Positions 42,700-53,130 of a stretch of DNA of 64,000 bases are shown here, in pieces. The notes below the pieces were generated by a model that was given only the letters and a program-made list of their open reading frames with translations, was not told where the DNA came from and ran no database searches. The position numbers were made by a program, and so were the translations under genes. Where the stretch lies: contig JACKQL020000030.1 of the NCBI GenBank assembly GCA_018296165.2, forward strand, positions 372,001 through 436,000. The letters are read 5' to 3'. Position 1 is the first letter of the stretch. Every line of letters starts with the position of its first letter. The stretch comes from Termitomyces sp. T153 (taxonomy: Eukaryota > Basidiomycota > Agaricomycetes > Agaricales > Lyophyllaceae).

Positions 42700-43599
42700 G
42701 AAACATATCAAAAGAGAAACACAAAATGGTACCTTGATGAAAAGAGGACTCGTCACCTGAGCGGTGTTGCTGATGACCTTGAGCAGACCACCAGACCAGA
42801 ACCACCAGGCAATACTGTCATTGTAATCTACAAGAGTACAATCACCATCATCAATTTGCTTTGAGTTGTACAAGATCTTCTAGAGATATACTTTCAATGA
42901 GACAAGTCAGATAAAGTGAAGCACACTTTAGATGGGTCCATGCAGCAGTATACAAGTTGCTGCCCATCAGAAAAGTACTTGATGTGGTAAATCTTCCCAA
43001 GAGGATCTTCTCCAACAGAGCTTGGTGTTGAGCTTGCACTAGTAATGGACACAGGATCTATGCTTGAACCCATGCTTGTGATACATAAAATCTTGGTGAA
43101 ATAAAGACTGTAGAAGGGTGGAAATACCAGAGTCAAGAGAACACAGCCAATTTATTGAGTAATTGCTTGTATACCAGATTTCTGCTGAACAGAAGTGTTT
43201 CATGATTGAGAGTCTTGGCCTGTTCCATGGACAGTGACATAATATATGAAGACAAAAACAGAGCACCAGATGGAGTGTCAAGTAATCAATTATTGTTTGT
43301 CATTGCAGAATGGCAACATCACAGTTGTCACATGTACATCTCATCACTCTGTTTCATACCATTATCATCATCTTCCTTGTACCACTTTCTGTATTCTACA
43401 ACCAGTTTATTCTTGCATATATAGAAATCCAGCAGCTCAATGTCACCTTCAGAGTCTCCTATTGACTATGCCAATCCATGACTCCCAACTGAACATAGAC
43501 TCACACCTTTGGACTCACCTAAATCCTGCTATTCCTCAAATTTAAGATGCCAGCACCAGCAATTACATCAGGTGTGCCAATGTTTCTATACATCCATGG
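42700..43599. other. Mixed non-coding stretch
   Basis: No protein motif was recognised on either strand. The minus strand carries a readable but unidentified segment at 43,039-42,851. CpG is sparse but not absent. The segment cattgtaatctacaagagta occurs twice (42,423 and 42,820), a small direct repeat. Confidence 0.35.
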
Positions 43600-44324
43600 T
43601 TCCGATTTCAATATCTGGATATAGTTAAACCACATACAAAAATCCTTTAGTATTCCAAACTACATGCCACCTCATCATGTCGACAATTCCTTCATAGAAT
43701 ATCTCTGGAGAGAAAATATGGCTCTCTATACAGAGATTGAATGCCTCAAAGCAAAACTAGAAGTCTCAAAGTTAGTTTGAGGACTTCATTACATGGTTAT
43801 TCACTTTTGTTTTAGTTCCAAATTCGAGCAATTATTGGAGCAAATGCACTCAGCTACAACATTGACAAACTCTCTTACATTAAAAAAAACTTCTGCAACC
43901 ATTAAAACAAGACAACTCCCGCAACGTGAAGTTTTGTGATGAAGATGATTGGCAGTTACACATCAGAGTTCACGCATGTGAGACTGATGGTTTAGCTACC
44001 AAGAAACGACATCAAGGACGGCCTTCTAATGATGACAACAACAAAAAACATCCCTATCTTGAAGACAAATCTGGTATACCGGTGGACCGAGGTCAAATCA
44101 CAAAGTTTGATGATAAGACACGGCGACTCTTTAACTCTCTTCAAACCCAGGGCCTTGACAGGGATAAGTGGCGTAATCTCGACAACAAAGCAATTGACTA
44201 TATTCAAGTTGATCAAGTTGAAATGGAGTCAGAATTTATTGAGTTTCGGTCAAAAGAACTAGCGCAACACCAGAAGCACCCGCAGCACACTATCATTATC
44301 TATGTGGTATCAAAAATCATATAG
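43600..44324 (+). pseudogene. Unidentified hydrophilic protein gene or remnant
   Basis: The last part is a 132-codon open frame (43,926-44,324) that includes GLATKKRHQGRPSNDDNN and KTRRLFNSLQTQGLDRDKWR. A little upstream (43,680-43,760), in a broken frame, is IEYLWRENMALYTEIECLKA, a likely coiled coil. Coiled coil, basic linker and a helical C-terminal segment resemble a widespread but unnamed Agaricomycete protein family as I recall it. A stop at 43,778 and frame changes suggest decay, though an intron between 43,776 and about 43,820 is possible. It lies about 110 bp from the U2 gene, on the other strand. Confidence 0.35.
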
Positions 44325-44433
44325 AAACTGTCGTGGAGTTATCAACCGTCAAGTTACAATCCAACAATCCATTTGCTAGGCCAAAATGTCGATAAACATC
44401 CCAAAGCACTAGCAAAAAGAAAGTAACAGACTC

Positions 44434-44622
44434 CCTCGACAACACAAGCCAATAGTGCAACGGCGAGGTCATCACACCCACATGTTGCAAGCAGAGCACA
44501 AGGAACAAGGGCGGCAAAAATTAGATAACCAATAATAGAGGCGGTGCCTCCATAATAGTGGTTAAACTATTAAGAACAGATACTACACTTGATCTAAGCC
44601 AAAAGGCCAGAGTGGTAAAGAG
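44434..44622 (-). ncRNA. U2 spliceosomal snRNA
   Basis: On the minus strand the sequence contains GGCCTTTTGGCTTAGATC and then AAGTGTAGTATCTGTTCTT, the nearly invariant 5' part of U2. It includes GTAGTA, which pairs with the intron branch site. Stem IIa (AATAGTttaaccACTATT) and stem IIb (GGAGGCaccGCCTC) follow, then the Sm site ATTTTTG at about 44,520. A 3' stem-loop contains GTTGCACTATT, closed by CCTCG/CGAGG at about 44,434. The total of about 189 nt is the normal U2 size, and every landmark is present in order. U2 base-pairs with the branch point and with U6 in the spliceosome. The exact ends are inferred from other U2 genes. It looks like an intact gene. Confidence 0.92.
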
Positions 44623-44642
44623 TGAAAGTTGAACCTTGGAGA

Positions 44643-44651
44643 ATTTATATC
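44643..44651 (-). promoter_or_regulatory. TATA-like box upstream of U2
   Basis: On the minus strand gatataaattc lies about 21-29 bp before the expected U2 5' end, a plausible TATA position for an snRNA promoter. Confidence 0.45.
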
Positions 44652-44659
44652 CTCATTGA

Positions 44660-46361
44660 CTTGGCGCACGGACCAGGCTAGAGATTAGATCAAATTTTTT
44701 GCAGAATGTATGCTGTGTCCTACGGCTCAGCGCTCAGCACTCAAGGTGAATCTGTTGGTGATCGTAGCAAGGTCATCTCTTCGAAGATGTGAACAGACTT
44801 GTTCTTCAATTTATTATCAAGTATGTTGATGATCTAGTACAGAGTTATAATGGTCTCGTTCATATCGGAGGAATAGATTCACCTGTCGTCCTTGGTGAGT
44901 CATTTTGGTAGCCCATTGTGGCTTTTCTTTTCTGATAGATATCACAAGATACCGGATCATCCGACCTTTGAATTATCTCAAACACCTGTACAACCTGTCC
45001 CGAAGCAGTACAACGATATCCTCAAGCAGCATTAAATTGCGTCGGCCTCGACGTTGCGCTTCTCTATGGTAATTCACAAACGGGAACCCATGCTACTGGG
45101 TTAATTGGAATGACACTGTGAACTCGTGGGACTGACCCTCAAATTCGCTGATACCTTCCCTTGTGACGAGTTACATCTTTCAAATCGGAGGGAAAATCTT
45201 TCCCGTGGATTCGCGTGGCTGCATTGCACAAGTCAATGTTAACGATGTGGAAGACTGCGTCGCCAACCTCGTCGCGACGGAATTTCTTGCTGAGGGTCGT
45301 TTCCTCTATTGTCGGAGTCTCGGTGATCCATTCCTGAAAAAAAGATACATTTTCGCGATGTTGTTTTTTTAGGGCTGACCAAGTCTGAGAATGCCTTTCA
45401 GTGTTGTTGTGTCCTTCTATCATGGAACCCCTAATTATACCCATCAGTCGACCCTTCCAAATTGGGTTTCCTGTCCAATGTACCATCACCGTCGTCCTGT
45501 TTGTCCTGGCTCCATTGATCTGAGCTCATCGGTCTCTTCTTTCAGCTGTGTCAAAGCAGGCTCCGATCGGTGTACGAGCATCAATCCCGACCTTCGAAGG
45601 GAAATCCGACTTTGCGTATCAGAGACAATCCATGGGAAATGCTGGCAAGCATCACTGTAGATCATCTTCGGCGCTGCCTTGACATTGTGATTCTGGTGGT
45701 CGTCAATTTATTCAATCGTATGTGCATTCGAATCTGCTTCTTACAACGGTGGACGGTGCCACCTGATGGATATCTGTTTTCCTCGTCAACTTCCAGGATG
45801 CGCCTGTTTACCAAGGAAAACACAAGAGAAATACACTTGTAGAACATTTTCAATGTATAGTTAGGATTCATATCCTATAACTATATCATACGATGTAAAG
45901 TATTTTATGTTATCGCAACAGGACGGCTTTAGAAGTACCTTCTCAGTAAAGACCATCTTGCATACAGTACCCATGATTGCGAAAAGGCAGGCTCAAAATG
46001 TGTTAGAGAATCGAATCTTCGGCGGGTCGACGGCAAAAACCCAATTTGCCGCTACACCATTAGTGTGACACTTGACAAGAAATCTCTGTACTTGAGGAAC
46101 GTTGAAGCATTGTCTCACACACAAAAGGAACGTATCAGCTTTACAAGTTAAAACGGAATGTTGGGGCGATGTGAACTTATTCTGGGAGTACGGAGCTTTT
46201 GCCTGAATCACCCCAATCACGTGGTCGTTAGTGTCATCTTGTGGAATCGCAGCCGCCTGGCTTCAACTTGCCTTGAACGACGACTCACTCCGCTGACGTT
46301 GAAAGGGTTCCTCATGCTTTTTCCCATTTATTTTAACTGACACAAACGAAGCTGCTGCACA
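44660..46361. other. Intergenic stretch with one unassigned open frame
   Basis: A minus-strand frame of 116 codons (45,489-45,139) includes WSALKKQHRENVSFFQEWI and AATRIHGKDFPSDLKDV; I do not recognise it. It could be a small gene or an exon. The plus strand has open frames over the same bases that look like shadows. The last 200 bp form the promoter side of the transporter-like gene. No RNA gene was seen here. Confidence 0.35.
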
Positions 46362-48813
46362 ATGTCGACTATATTAGGTTCTGGAGCGGGATCTCGACTT
46401 CCAACTCCAGTACTGGTCTTATCGGGTGTCTCAACTCTCGTAGCAGTCGTGGTTTCTGCAACATCAATATATCTGCATCTGAAAAATTACAGGCAATCAA
46501 TATTACAACGGTGTGTGTGGTGTGTATTTCAGCATCATGAAGCGTATTGACCCGCTCTACGTTTCTCAATTACAGAATGGTTATTCGAATCATGGTCATG
46601 GTCCCAATATACGCCGTTTCATCGCTAATTGCCTTGTTTTCATTGGAGGCCGCGTTTGTAATTGATGCTGTTCGCGACCTTTATGAAGTAAGCGCCTTCA
46701 TTCCGGCACATGAAATACTGAACATCTATTACCATGTTCAGGCTTTCGTTATATACTGCTTTTTCGTCCTGCTTCTATCTTATTTAGGTGGCGAGCGATC
46801 TCTTCTTATTCTCCTTCATGGCCGCTCTCCGAAAACACCAGTTTTCCCTGCTAATCTGTTCAGTCGGGAAATCGATGTTAGTGACCCGCACACCTTTCTT
46901 TTCCTCAAACGTGGAATTTTGCGTATGTCTCAAAGTCGCGTAACTCAGTCTGGTTTGGAAACTAATAAGTCTGCTTTAAGAGTACGTGCAAGTCAAGCCA
47001 GTTTTGGCCCTGGTCACATTCATTTTGAAAGCTTTTGGAAAATTCAACGAGGGAGATTTTCGGGCAAATTCTGGATACCTTTACGTCAGCATCATTTACA
47101 ACGCGAGTATTTGCCTGAGTCTCTATTGCTTAGCAGTCTTCTGGTTATGCGTCAATGACGACCTGAAGCCTTTCCGGTTTGTTATCCACTTAGTGTTGAT
47201 TCACCTTCTTATAGATCTCATATAGGCCAGTTCCTAAGTTTCTTTGTGTCAAGGGCATTCTATTCTTTTCATTCTGGCAGTCTATTGGAATCTCTGTCCT
47301 TGTTGCAGCGAGAGTCATCAAGAAGCTTGGACCATACACTGACGCTGAACATATCTCCCTCGGCCTTACTGATACACTTATCTGTCTAGAGATGCCTATA
47401 TTTGCTTTCGCGCATATGTACGCCTTTGCACACACGGATTACATCGACCGCAGACTTTCGTATGCCGCTCGTATGCCGATGTATTATGCCTTCCGTGATG
47501 CATTCGGGCTCCTTGATGTAATTGAAGATTCTAAAATAACGTTGCGCGGAGAAGGAATGGACTATCGTGAATTTGAACCCGCTGAAGGTGTTATGCATCA
47601 AGGCGTTGGACGTGAAAGGCGAATTCGCGCTGGGCTTCGATACACTAAAGGCGGCCAGAGAAAATACTGGCTTCCCCAGCATAGCGAGACTCAAGCACCT
47701 GGCCATTTCCGACAGGGTGTCAATCGAGCTATATCAAGGATCGCCGGTCGTAATCAGGTTGAAGATGATGTCCGCGCCCCCCTTTTCGAAGCCGAAGCCG
47801 AAGGTGTTCTTCATCTGGCTCCTGACCTTCAAAGTTCTGATGAGGATCTGGATATATGGGATCGTGTCATAAATCCCGCTGAAGACGGCTATGAATTGCC
47901 CTTTGGCGATTTAAACGAAGGTGATGAGGAGCTCTTTGCCCAGAGCAAGAAATTTTTGTTCGGTGATTACAACTACCCTGTCATTGATGTCAGTTCCGAG
48001 AATGCACGGGTCAACATGTGGGATGAGGAGGAGAGGGTACTGAGGGATGAGCGAGGCGCTTGGTTCTCACCAATCCGTGGAGCTAAGGGCTTAGCTGCAC
48101 TCCAGGGGAGAGACAGGCCCGTATGGCATGGATATGGCGCGGTAGGCTCGATGGACCCTGGTGTAAGGAGAGGTTATCACGACACTGGTAATGGCCTTGA
48201 TCAGCCCACATTGGTGGCTGCGAATTGGACCAAAATACGAGGTGGGGACCCTCAATCGAGGTCATCTACGCCTCGTTCGCAGTCCCCTTACCATCACAGT
48301 CATCCAGTGTCTCATGCAGGGCCATCGTCTTTACAGTCGTCGGTTGGAAGCCACAACACTTCGAGGATGCGTTCCCCGCCAATGAATCCTTCCTCACGCA
48401 TTACCTCCCGTATAGGACCTTCCAGTCCGCCAATGTTACCACCAGATGCGGTGGATCTGATTGTTGAAGACCATGACGCGTCTCAAGACAAGCACACGCG
48501 AGAGCGGAGAAAAGGCGAACCTGCAGTCCGAGGGTCAGGGATGCGGAAAGTTTACAAACGAGGTTTCGTTTCAAACACGGGAGACAGTCAGAGGGCAGAC
48601 GGGGAGATCGAATCCCGAGAACCACATGGCGAAGACCGGGTAGAAGCAGGGGAGGATCTACTCGATGGAGTTGGGGTGGAGCAAATCAATGATTCAGGCA
48701 GAGATTCTGATGGTAGCCAAGCTCCAGAGGGTCTCATCGCACGAGCTGCCACACCTCCTATCCATGCCCGTGTACTGATCCATGGGTATGACGATGATAA
48801 TCCTTGGGCTTAA
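46362..48813 (+). CDS. TMEM184 / organic solute transporter alpha-family membrane protein
   Basis: Five exons join cleanly: 46,362-46,510, 46,576-46,687, 46,742-46,922, 46,981-47,176 and 47,226-48,813, about 741 residues. The N-terminal half is a seven-span Ostalpha/DUF300-type domain: an initial membrane span (VLVLSGVSTLVAVVVSATSI), then MVIRIMVMVPIYAVSSLIAL, YEAFVIYCFFVLLLSYLGGE, LKRGILQYVQVKPVLALVTF, FWLCVNDDLKPFRPVPKFLC, VKGILFFSFWQSIGISVL and CLEMPIFAFAHMYAFAHTDY. The YxVxxPxPxFLxVKxxxFFxFWQ series is the family hallmark. The long hydrophilic C-terminus (about residues 270-741) is acidic and Ser/Pro-rich with no domain I know. Family members sit in vacuolar or plasma membranes; the transported substrate is unknown. 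All splice sites are GT-AG. Confidence 0.92.
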
Positions 48814-49006
48814 TGTTGATAGTGTCGTCATCCTTCTATCATTGTAATGTATTTATCTGTTGACTCGTTGCAATTCCTTGATATGTCTAAAAATCTAGAT
48901 ATCGACAAAGGGTAGCTTCATCACAACGTGTAGAAGTTACGTGCGACTATTACAGTTTCTTTTGCTTGAAATTAATCAACTGAGTTAGCTTTGGTGTTGA
49001 TCCTTA
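48814..49006. other. Convergent intergenic spacer
   Basis: A short AT-rich spacer between two genes that point toward each other. It presumably holds both polyadenylation sites; none is obvious. Confidence 0.4.
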
Positions 49007-49820
49007 TCAGAGCTTCGCCAGAACTGCATCTGCACCAGACACGGTAACACCTGGAGCTGGTTCGACCTAACAATGACAGGGATTTAGTGCATCTAGCAGA
49101 TGGTTATCCACTATAGAAATTTACCTCTATGTAGGCGATTTCTAGATCATTGATGATGATGGCGTAACGAGCGGTACGAGTAATTCCGGGAGTCTGAATT
49201 GCCAAGTCCGAGCCCAGGGATTTGGACCATTCAGCACCGGTGTCAGACAAGGCTAAGATCTGTGAGTTTGGCGTGAACTTTCTATGCGCTACTGATGGCC
49301 AATCAACGTGTTTAAATTTCTGACCTTATCTTGCAATCCTTCTACTCTAGCCCATCCGCTCATGACGAACGCGTCGTTCGCCGCAAGAACAGCAATTGTA
49401 TCGACGCCTTTTGCCTTGAACTCGTCGTACTTCTCGAGGTAGCGTGGCAGGTGTTTAGCATGGCAGGTGGGCTACACAGCGAACGATAGGAAGTAACAAG
49501 ATCAAATACGTATGAACCTGATTAAAACATTTCTCAAACGTACCGTGAAAGCACCCGGAACGGAAAATAAGACGACTTTCTTGCCTTTCCATTCTTCTGT
49601 CGAGAGCTTGATTGCTGGTGAGATCATAATTGGTATGGTTCACGCAACCAATCTCACTGATTACTTACGAATGCCGCAAGCAAGCTTTAGATGCAGACGT
49701 AAATAAGTATTTGCACTTCAAAGACGTGATATAACGTACTTTGTCATCAAGTTCAGAAGTGTGAGGGATATAGCTGAATGTCCCCTGGGGAAGCTTGTCT
49801 CCGATTTTGACCGATGGCAT
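49007..49820 (-). CDS. Peroxiredoxin, PMP20/Asp f 3-type
   Basis: Six exons join to about 169 residues, the usual length: 49,820-49,740 (MPSVKIGDKLPQGTFSYIPH), a 16-nt exon 49,684-49,669, 49,614-49,544, 49,471-49,325, 49,259-49,125 and 49,066-49,007. Joined, they give ACGIPIKLSTEEWKGKKVV, LFSVPGAFTPTCHAKHLPRY (peroxidatic cysteine in P-T-C-H), LAANDAFVMSGWARVEG, ILALSDTGAEWSKSLG and VEPAPGVTVSGADAVLAKL with a stop. This is an atypical thioredoxin-fold peroxidase that reduces hydrogen and alkyl peroxides. The C-terminus AKL fits a peroxisomal targeting signal of type 1 (SKL-like). All introns are GT-AG. The gene looks intact. Confidence 0.93.
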
Positions 49821-51025
49821 GTTAACTTTGCGCAAGACTGATTATGGTAGTGGGAGATATTAAAATGATCAAACCCCAATGACGGGAGTGTCAACGGCCT
49901 GAGAATGATAAACGAAGATGACATACCATCTCGATCCTCGCTGCACGTGATTTAGTGATGAGGGTTCCAGGGCAGGGAAAAACCAATGAGTAAGGCAGGG
50001 ATCCATACCGACAAGCCTTATAACCACAAGTAGCTGAAGAAGCCAATTCTTGTCGAGAGGCCCTTTAAAGAGTCTTCGCGGCGTTTAGAAAAGCGTCTAG
50101 TTGAAAGTACTCCTTAGACTACCTGTGAAAAATAATTTCAATTGACCTCATCGCAGTGTCGAAACTCTACGGGAAAATGAAAACTAGGGTTAGCAATCAC
50201 TTTTATTCTGATTTTGCCGAACTTGTAGTTGGATCCCCATGGTCAAGGTTCGTGTCATACTTCGAGTTGAGTAACGCAAGAGAAAGCCTGTTCCAGTCGT
50301 CTTGTTCACCGTTGTTGCCAGTCATCTCGAGCTCTTCATCTCTTTTCAAGAAATATCAACAAGTGCTGTCAATGTCTAGCTTAGGCTCCGGGCGTCGTCT
50401 TCAAGGTCACCCGGCCAAACATGAGAAATCAACCTAACCATAACAGCCTCCGTCGTGGCCAAAAAAACTCATTCGCCCAAACTCGGGTATAACGCCGAAG
50501 GCCCACTATGAATATCATGGATCCATATGAACTCCCTTGTCTGTGTTAGCTCCCATCCGACATACAAGGATCTTGTTCCACGTTATAGAAGGATCCGCAT
50601 CAATGGGCTCTGCGGATGATTTGGACACCATCACGTCTACTGGAGCACAAACCCCGTATTTGTCTACATCTCTTCTTTTCGTATCGTGGATCATCACGAT
50701 CACGACCCCCCAGAAACAGGCCTCTCCATCATTTGTTCAATTTTCTAACCTATGCCTCGTGTAGCACCCCTTTGGGGTCACGAGCTGCTGATGTATGAAA
50801 ACGCTTATATACGTCTTACACGAGCGATTGATTCTCCCGTAACTACTCATCAGGGCATCCATCTGGGTATCAAACTATGTGCGCACAGCGCTGGATATTA
50901 TTTATCATTGACTGAAGTTTTATATCCAGGTCTTGTCCACGAAGCTCTGTGTGAGTTGACTGGGAGCTTCAGATTATGTGGAAGGCTTTTGTGAGATTGA
51001 CGCACTGACATATTCCCTCGTTTAG
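49821..51025. other. Gene-poor stretch upstream of the peroxiredoxin
   Basis: A possible 5'-untranslated intron (gtatgtcatc to gcgcaaag on the minus strand) lies at about 49,830-49,925. Other open frames (for example 50,537-50,764) have no recognised motif. An upstream exon of the MAPKKK-like domain should lie before 51,026 but I could not find it. Confidence 0.35.
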
Positions 51026-51388
51026 GATTTCAACGCGTTTGGGCTCAGTTCGTGTTGTCGTGACTTCGAATGCGGAGCAGTACCGTATGGTAGATATTAG
51101 TGGTGCTCCCAGTGGTTCAGCTATTCGTGAACGGCTATTATCAAAGGTTCGATTTCCAGTCTATATATTTAGAAGTAATTCAATCCCTGGGGATAGCTTT
51201 GCATACCCGACGAAAATCAGACGGGTTTTTCCATATTCCCAACAGAAATCGGTTCGTATGGCATCGGTGGTGCTCTCTCAGACTCGCGGCTATTCGAATT
51301 ATGTCGAGACTATGGTGATCCCTCTGCTTCCCTGAAGTTTTTCGTATCTCCCTACCCAGATCGGCCTGCATCTCAGAGTGCAAGCTAC
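51026..51388 (+). pseudogene. Exon pair resembling the N-terminal domain of a Ste11/Bck1-type MAPKKK
   Basis: An acceptor tttag at 51,021-51,025 opens exon 51,026-51,158 (GSVRVVVTSNAEQYRMVDIS, GAPSGSAIRERLLSK). A GT-AG intron (51,159-51,220) joins it to 51,221-51,388 (TGFSIFPTEIGSYGIGGALS, DSRLFELCRDYGDPSASLKF, FVSPYPDRP). The frame is preserved. The wording matches the ubiquitin-like or RA-like N-terminal domain of fungal MAP kinase kinase kinases as I remember it (VVVTS...Y..VDI.GA....IRE, TEIG.FA.G.AL.D..L..LCR..GD..G.LKF.VS). No kinase domain follows within the next kilobases, so it is either a stand-alone domain gene or a truncated duplicate. Confidence 0.5.
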
Positions 51389-52841
51389 GTACCAGTATGA
51401 TCTCTAATCATTTCAACAAAATTGCAGCTGATGTCTGTCCTTAGCCACACTATTATCCAGGCAGAGGCTATTGATGCCGCACTATGGTCACTATTGATGA
51501 TTACCTTATACATATGGACAGATACGAACCAAAGCATAAGCCCTAAAGTTACCAGTCCCCGGATATGTACGATAGGAAGGTGAATATATAAAGGTTCTTT
51601 GAGCATGTCCAGGTTTCATCTCGTTTGTCATAACACGCATCTGGATTATATGTCACAGTCAACAGTGATCAGCAGGCCCCCGATTTCCCTTTGACAGCAC
51701 CCTGACCTCAAGTACCCATTAGGCTTCCTCGTGACTTCCGCTTTCTTGAGGGCCTGAACAACACCTCGAAGCGCCGCAAAGCCCATTGTTCCGAGCTACA
51801 TAGTTTAGTGGCTCTCCTAAAAGCCCGTGAGGCGTGAGGTGCAGGCGCACCGGAAAAGTTAATGCTAACGGAGCTGTGGATCATCGGGGTAGGGCCCGAC
51901 AATCAGGCGAGTGAAACGCGACTTCTCAAGGCTGTGCAAGAACCCTTTTTAGCAAGAGAGGGGTGCACGACTGCCGGATTATGGATCTACAGATCGCGTG
52001 CACACTTGCATACCCGCTGGACTGTGACATGAGCTGAGGAGCTAGCATCTGATCATTTCGATGTTTAAATCTATATGTTGCAATCCATCTAGACATTAAT
52101 TATGGAACCTAGGGACTTTGGGAACTTGGATCTGCTCGAGACACTTTTCTGTAACTGAGGCAGCATCGACTAGGGCTAGCTGCGTAGCTCGACCATGGCT
52201 AGAATGCGCGGAAACGGCGACAGCTGATATCAATCACACCTGCGTTGTGGCTTGACGATTAATATTAATTCTTTATGCCAGCTTTCAGCTCGGGGTTACA
52301 CAAGTTTCCATGAGGAGAGTTTATCCCGCGTTTCAGGTACTCCGTCCTACCGCCAATCGCCACCACCTGCTTATGCATTTCGCCGGTCTTTGGGAGGGCA
52401 CCACCGAGTGCTTCCCTTCTAGATCTACACCCAGAAGATTCACTCAGCAGCGATATTGGATGTACGGTAATATAACGTTGTTTCCAGTCCTTCTTCCGGA
52501 AGTTGCAAGGTATTTTAGTATGGGACTCGTTGTATTGGAATTTGGTACTCAACACAATCCGACTCGAAGCAGACTAATTGGGCAACGCTTATTTCAAGTA
52601 ATCGTGGAGCCTGTTTAGGTCACCCCCAGCGGACCTTGACGAGCGCAACAGTCAAGATGGGTGGGACGGAAAGTTACCGGCAAATAATATAATTACGAGG
52701 GCTACTCCGTAAAATCGTACTTATGACATACTGCGGCGATTTTATAGGCGAGGTCCCATATATCTATCGCTAGAATAAAGGCGAACAGGACAACGCCAGT
52801 GAGCAATCGCGTATCAAGTCGGCGAGGGTGCTTACTAGTGC
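51389..52841. other. No gene recognised
   Basis: Scattered short frames only. A possible further exon of the MAPKKK-like fragment starts after ttgcag at about 51,426 and ends at a stop near 51,582. The frame at 52,310-52,618 has no motif I can assign. Confidence 0.35.
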
Positions 52842-53130
52842 AGCAATGTCAGGTGATATTTAGTCTTGTCGGAGCCACTGATTCTCGGTCGGCGAAGGGG
52901 TCGGCATCGGAATTTTCATACTAATACCATTTTACAGAGATAGAAAAGTGTGAAGTACTGTAATATGACTGTTATAGACAGATTGATGAGCTAGAAACAT
53001 TCAGCACAAAAGCCCCGGGCCCAAAGACTTTTACAAGACCTGGAAGAGGTGAAGTCGAGCTCTAGGTCGTTGGAAGCCCGACAACAGGCCCCGGCTCGGT
53101 CCGCCCGAGCCGAGCCTTGCAGATCACTAG
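52842..53130 (+). repeat. Dispersed repeat, copy 2
   Basis: The plus strand reads gcaatgtcaggtgatattta, then gcgaaggggtcgg, ctaataccattttacagag, acattcagcacaaaagcccc and gtcgagctctagg. All have counterparts in the same order on the minus strand of 37,030-37,330. The two copies differ at many positions. Confidence 0.65.

Noticed and set aside
45163..45372. Plus-strand open frame of 69 codons
   Set aside because: It lies opposite a longer unassigned minus-strand frame and has no motif of its own.
47386..47706. Minus-strand frame of 106 codons
   Set aside because: It is antisense to the transporter-like gene, whose frame and splice sites are well supported.
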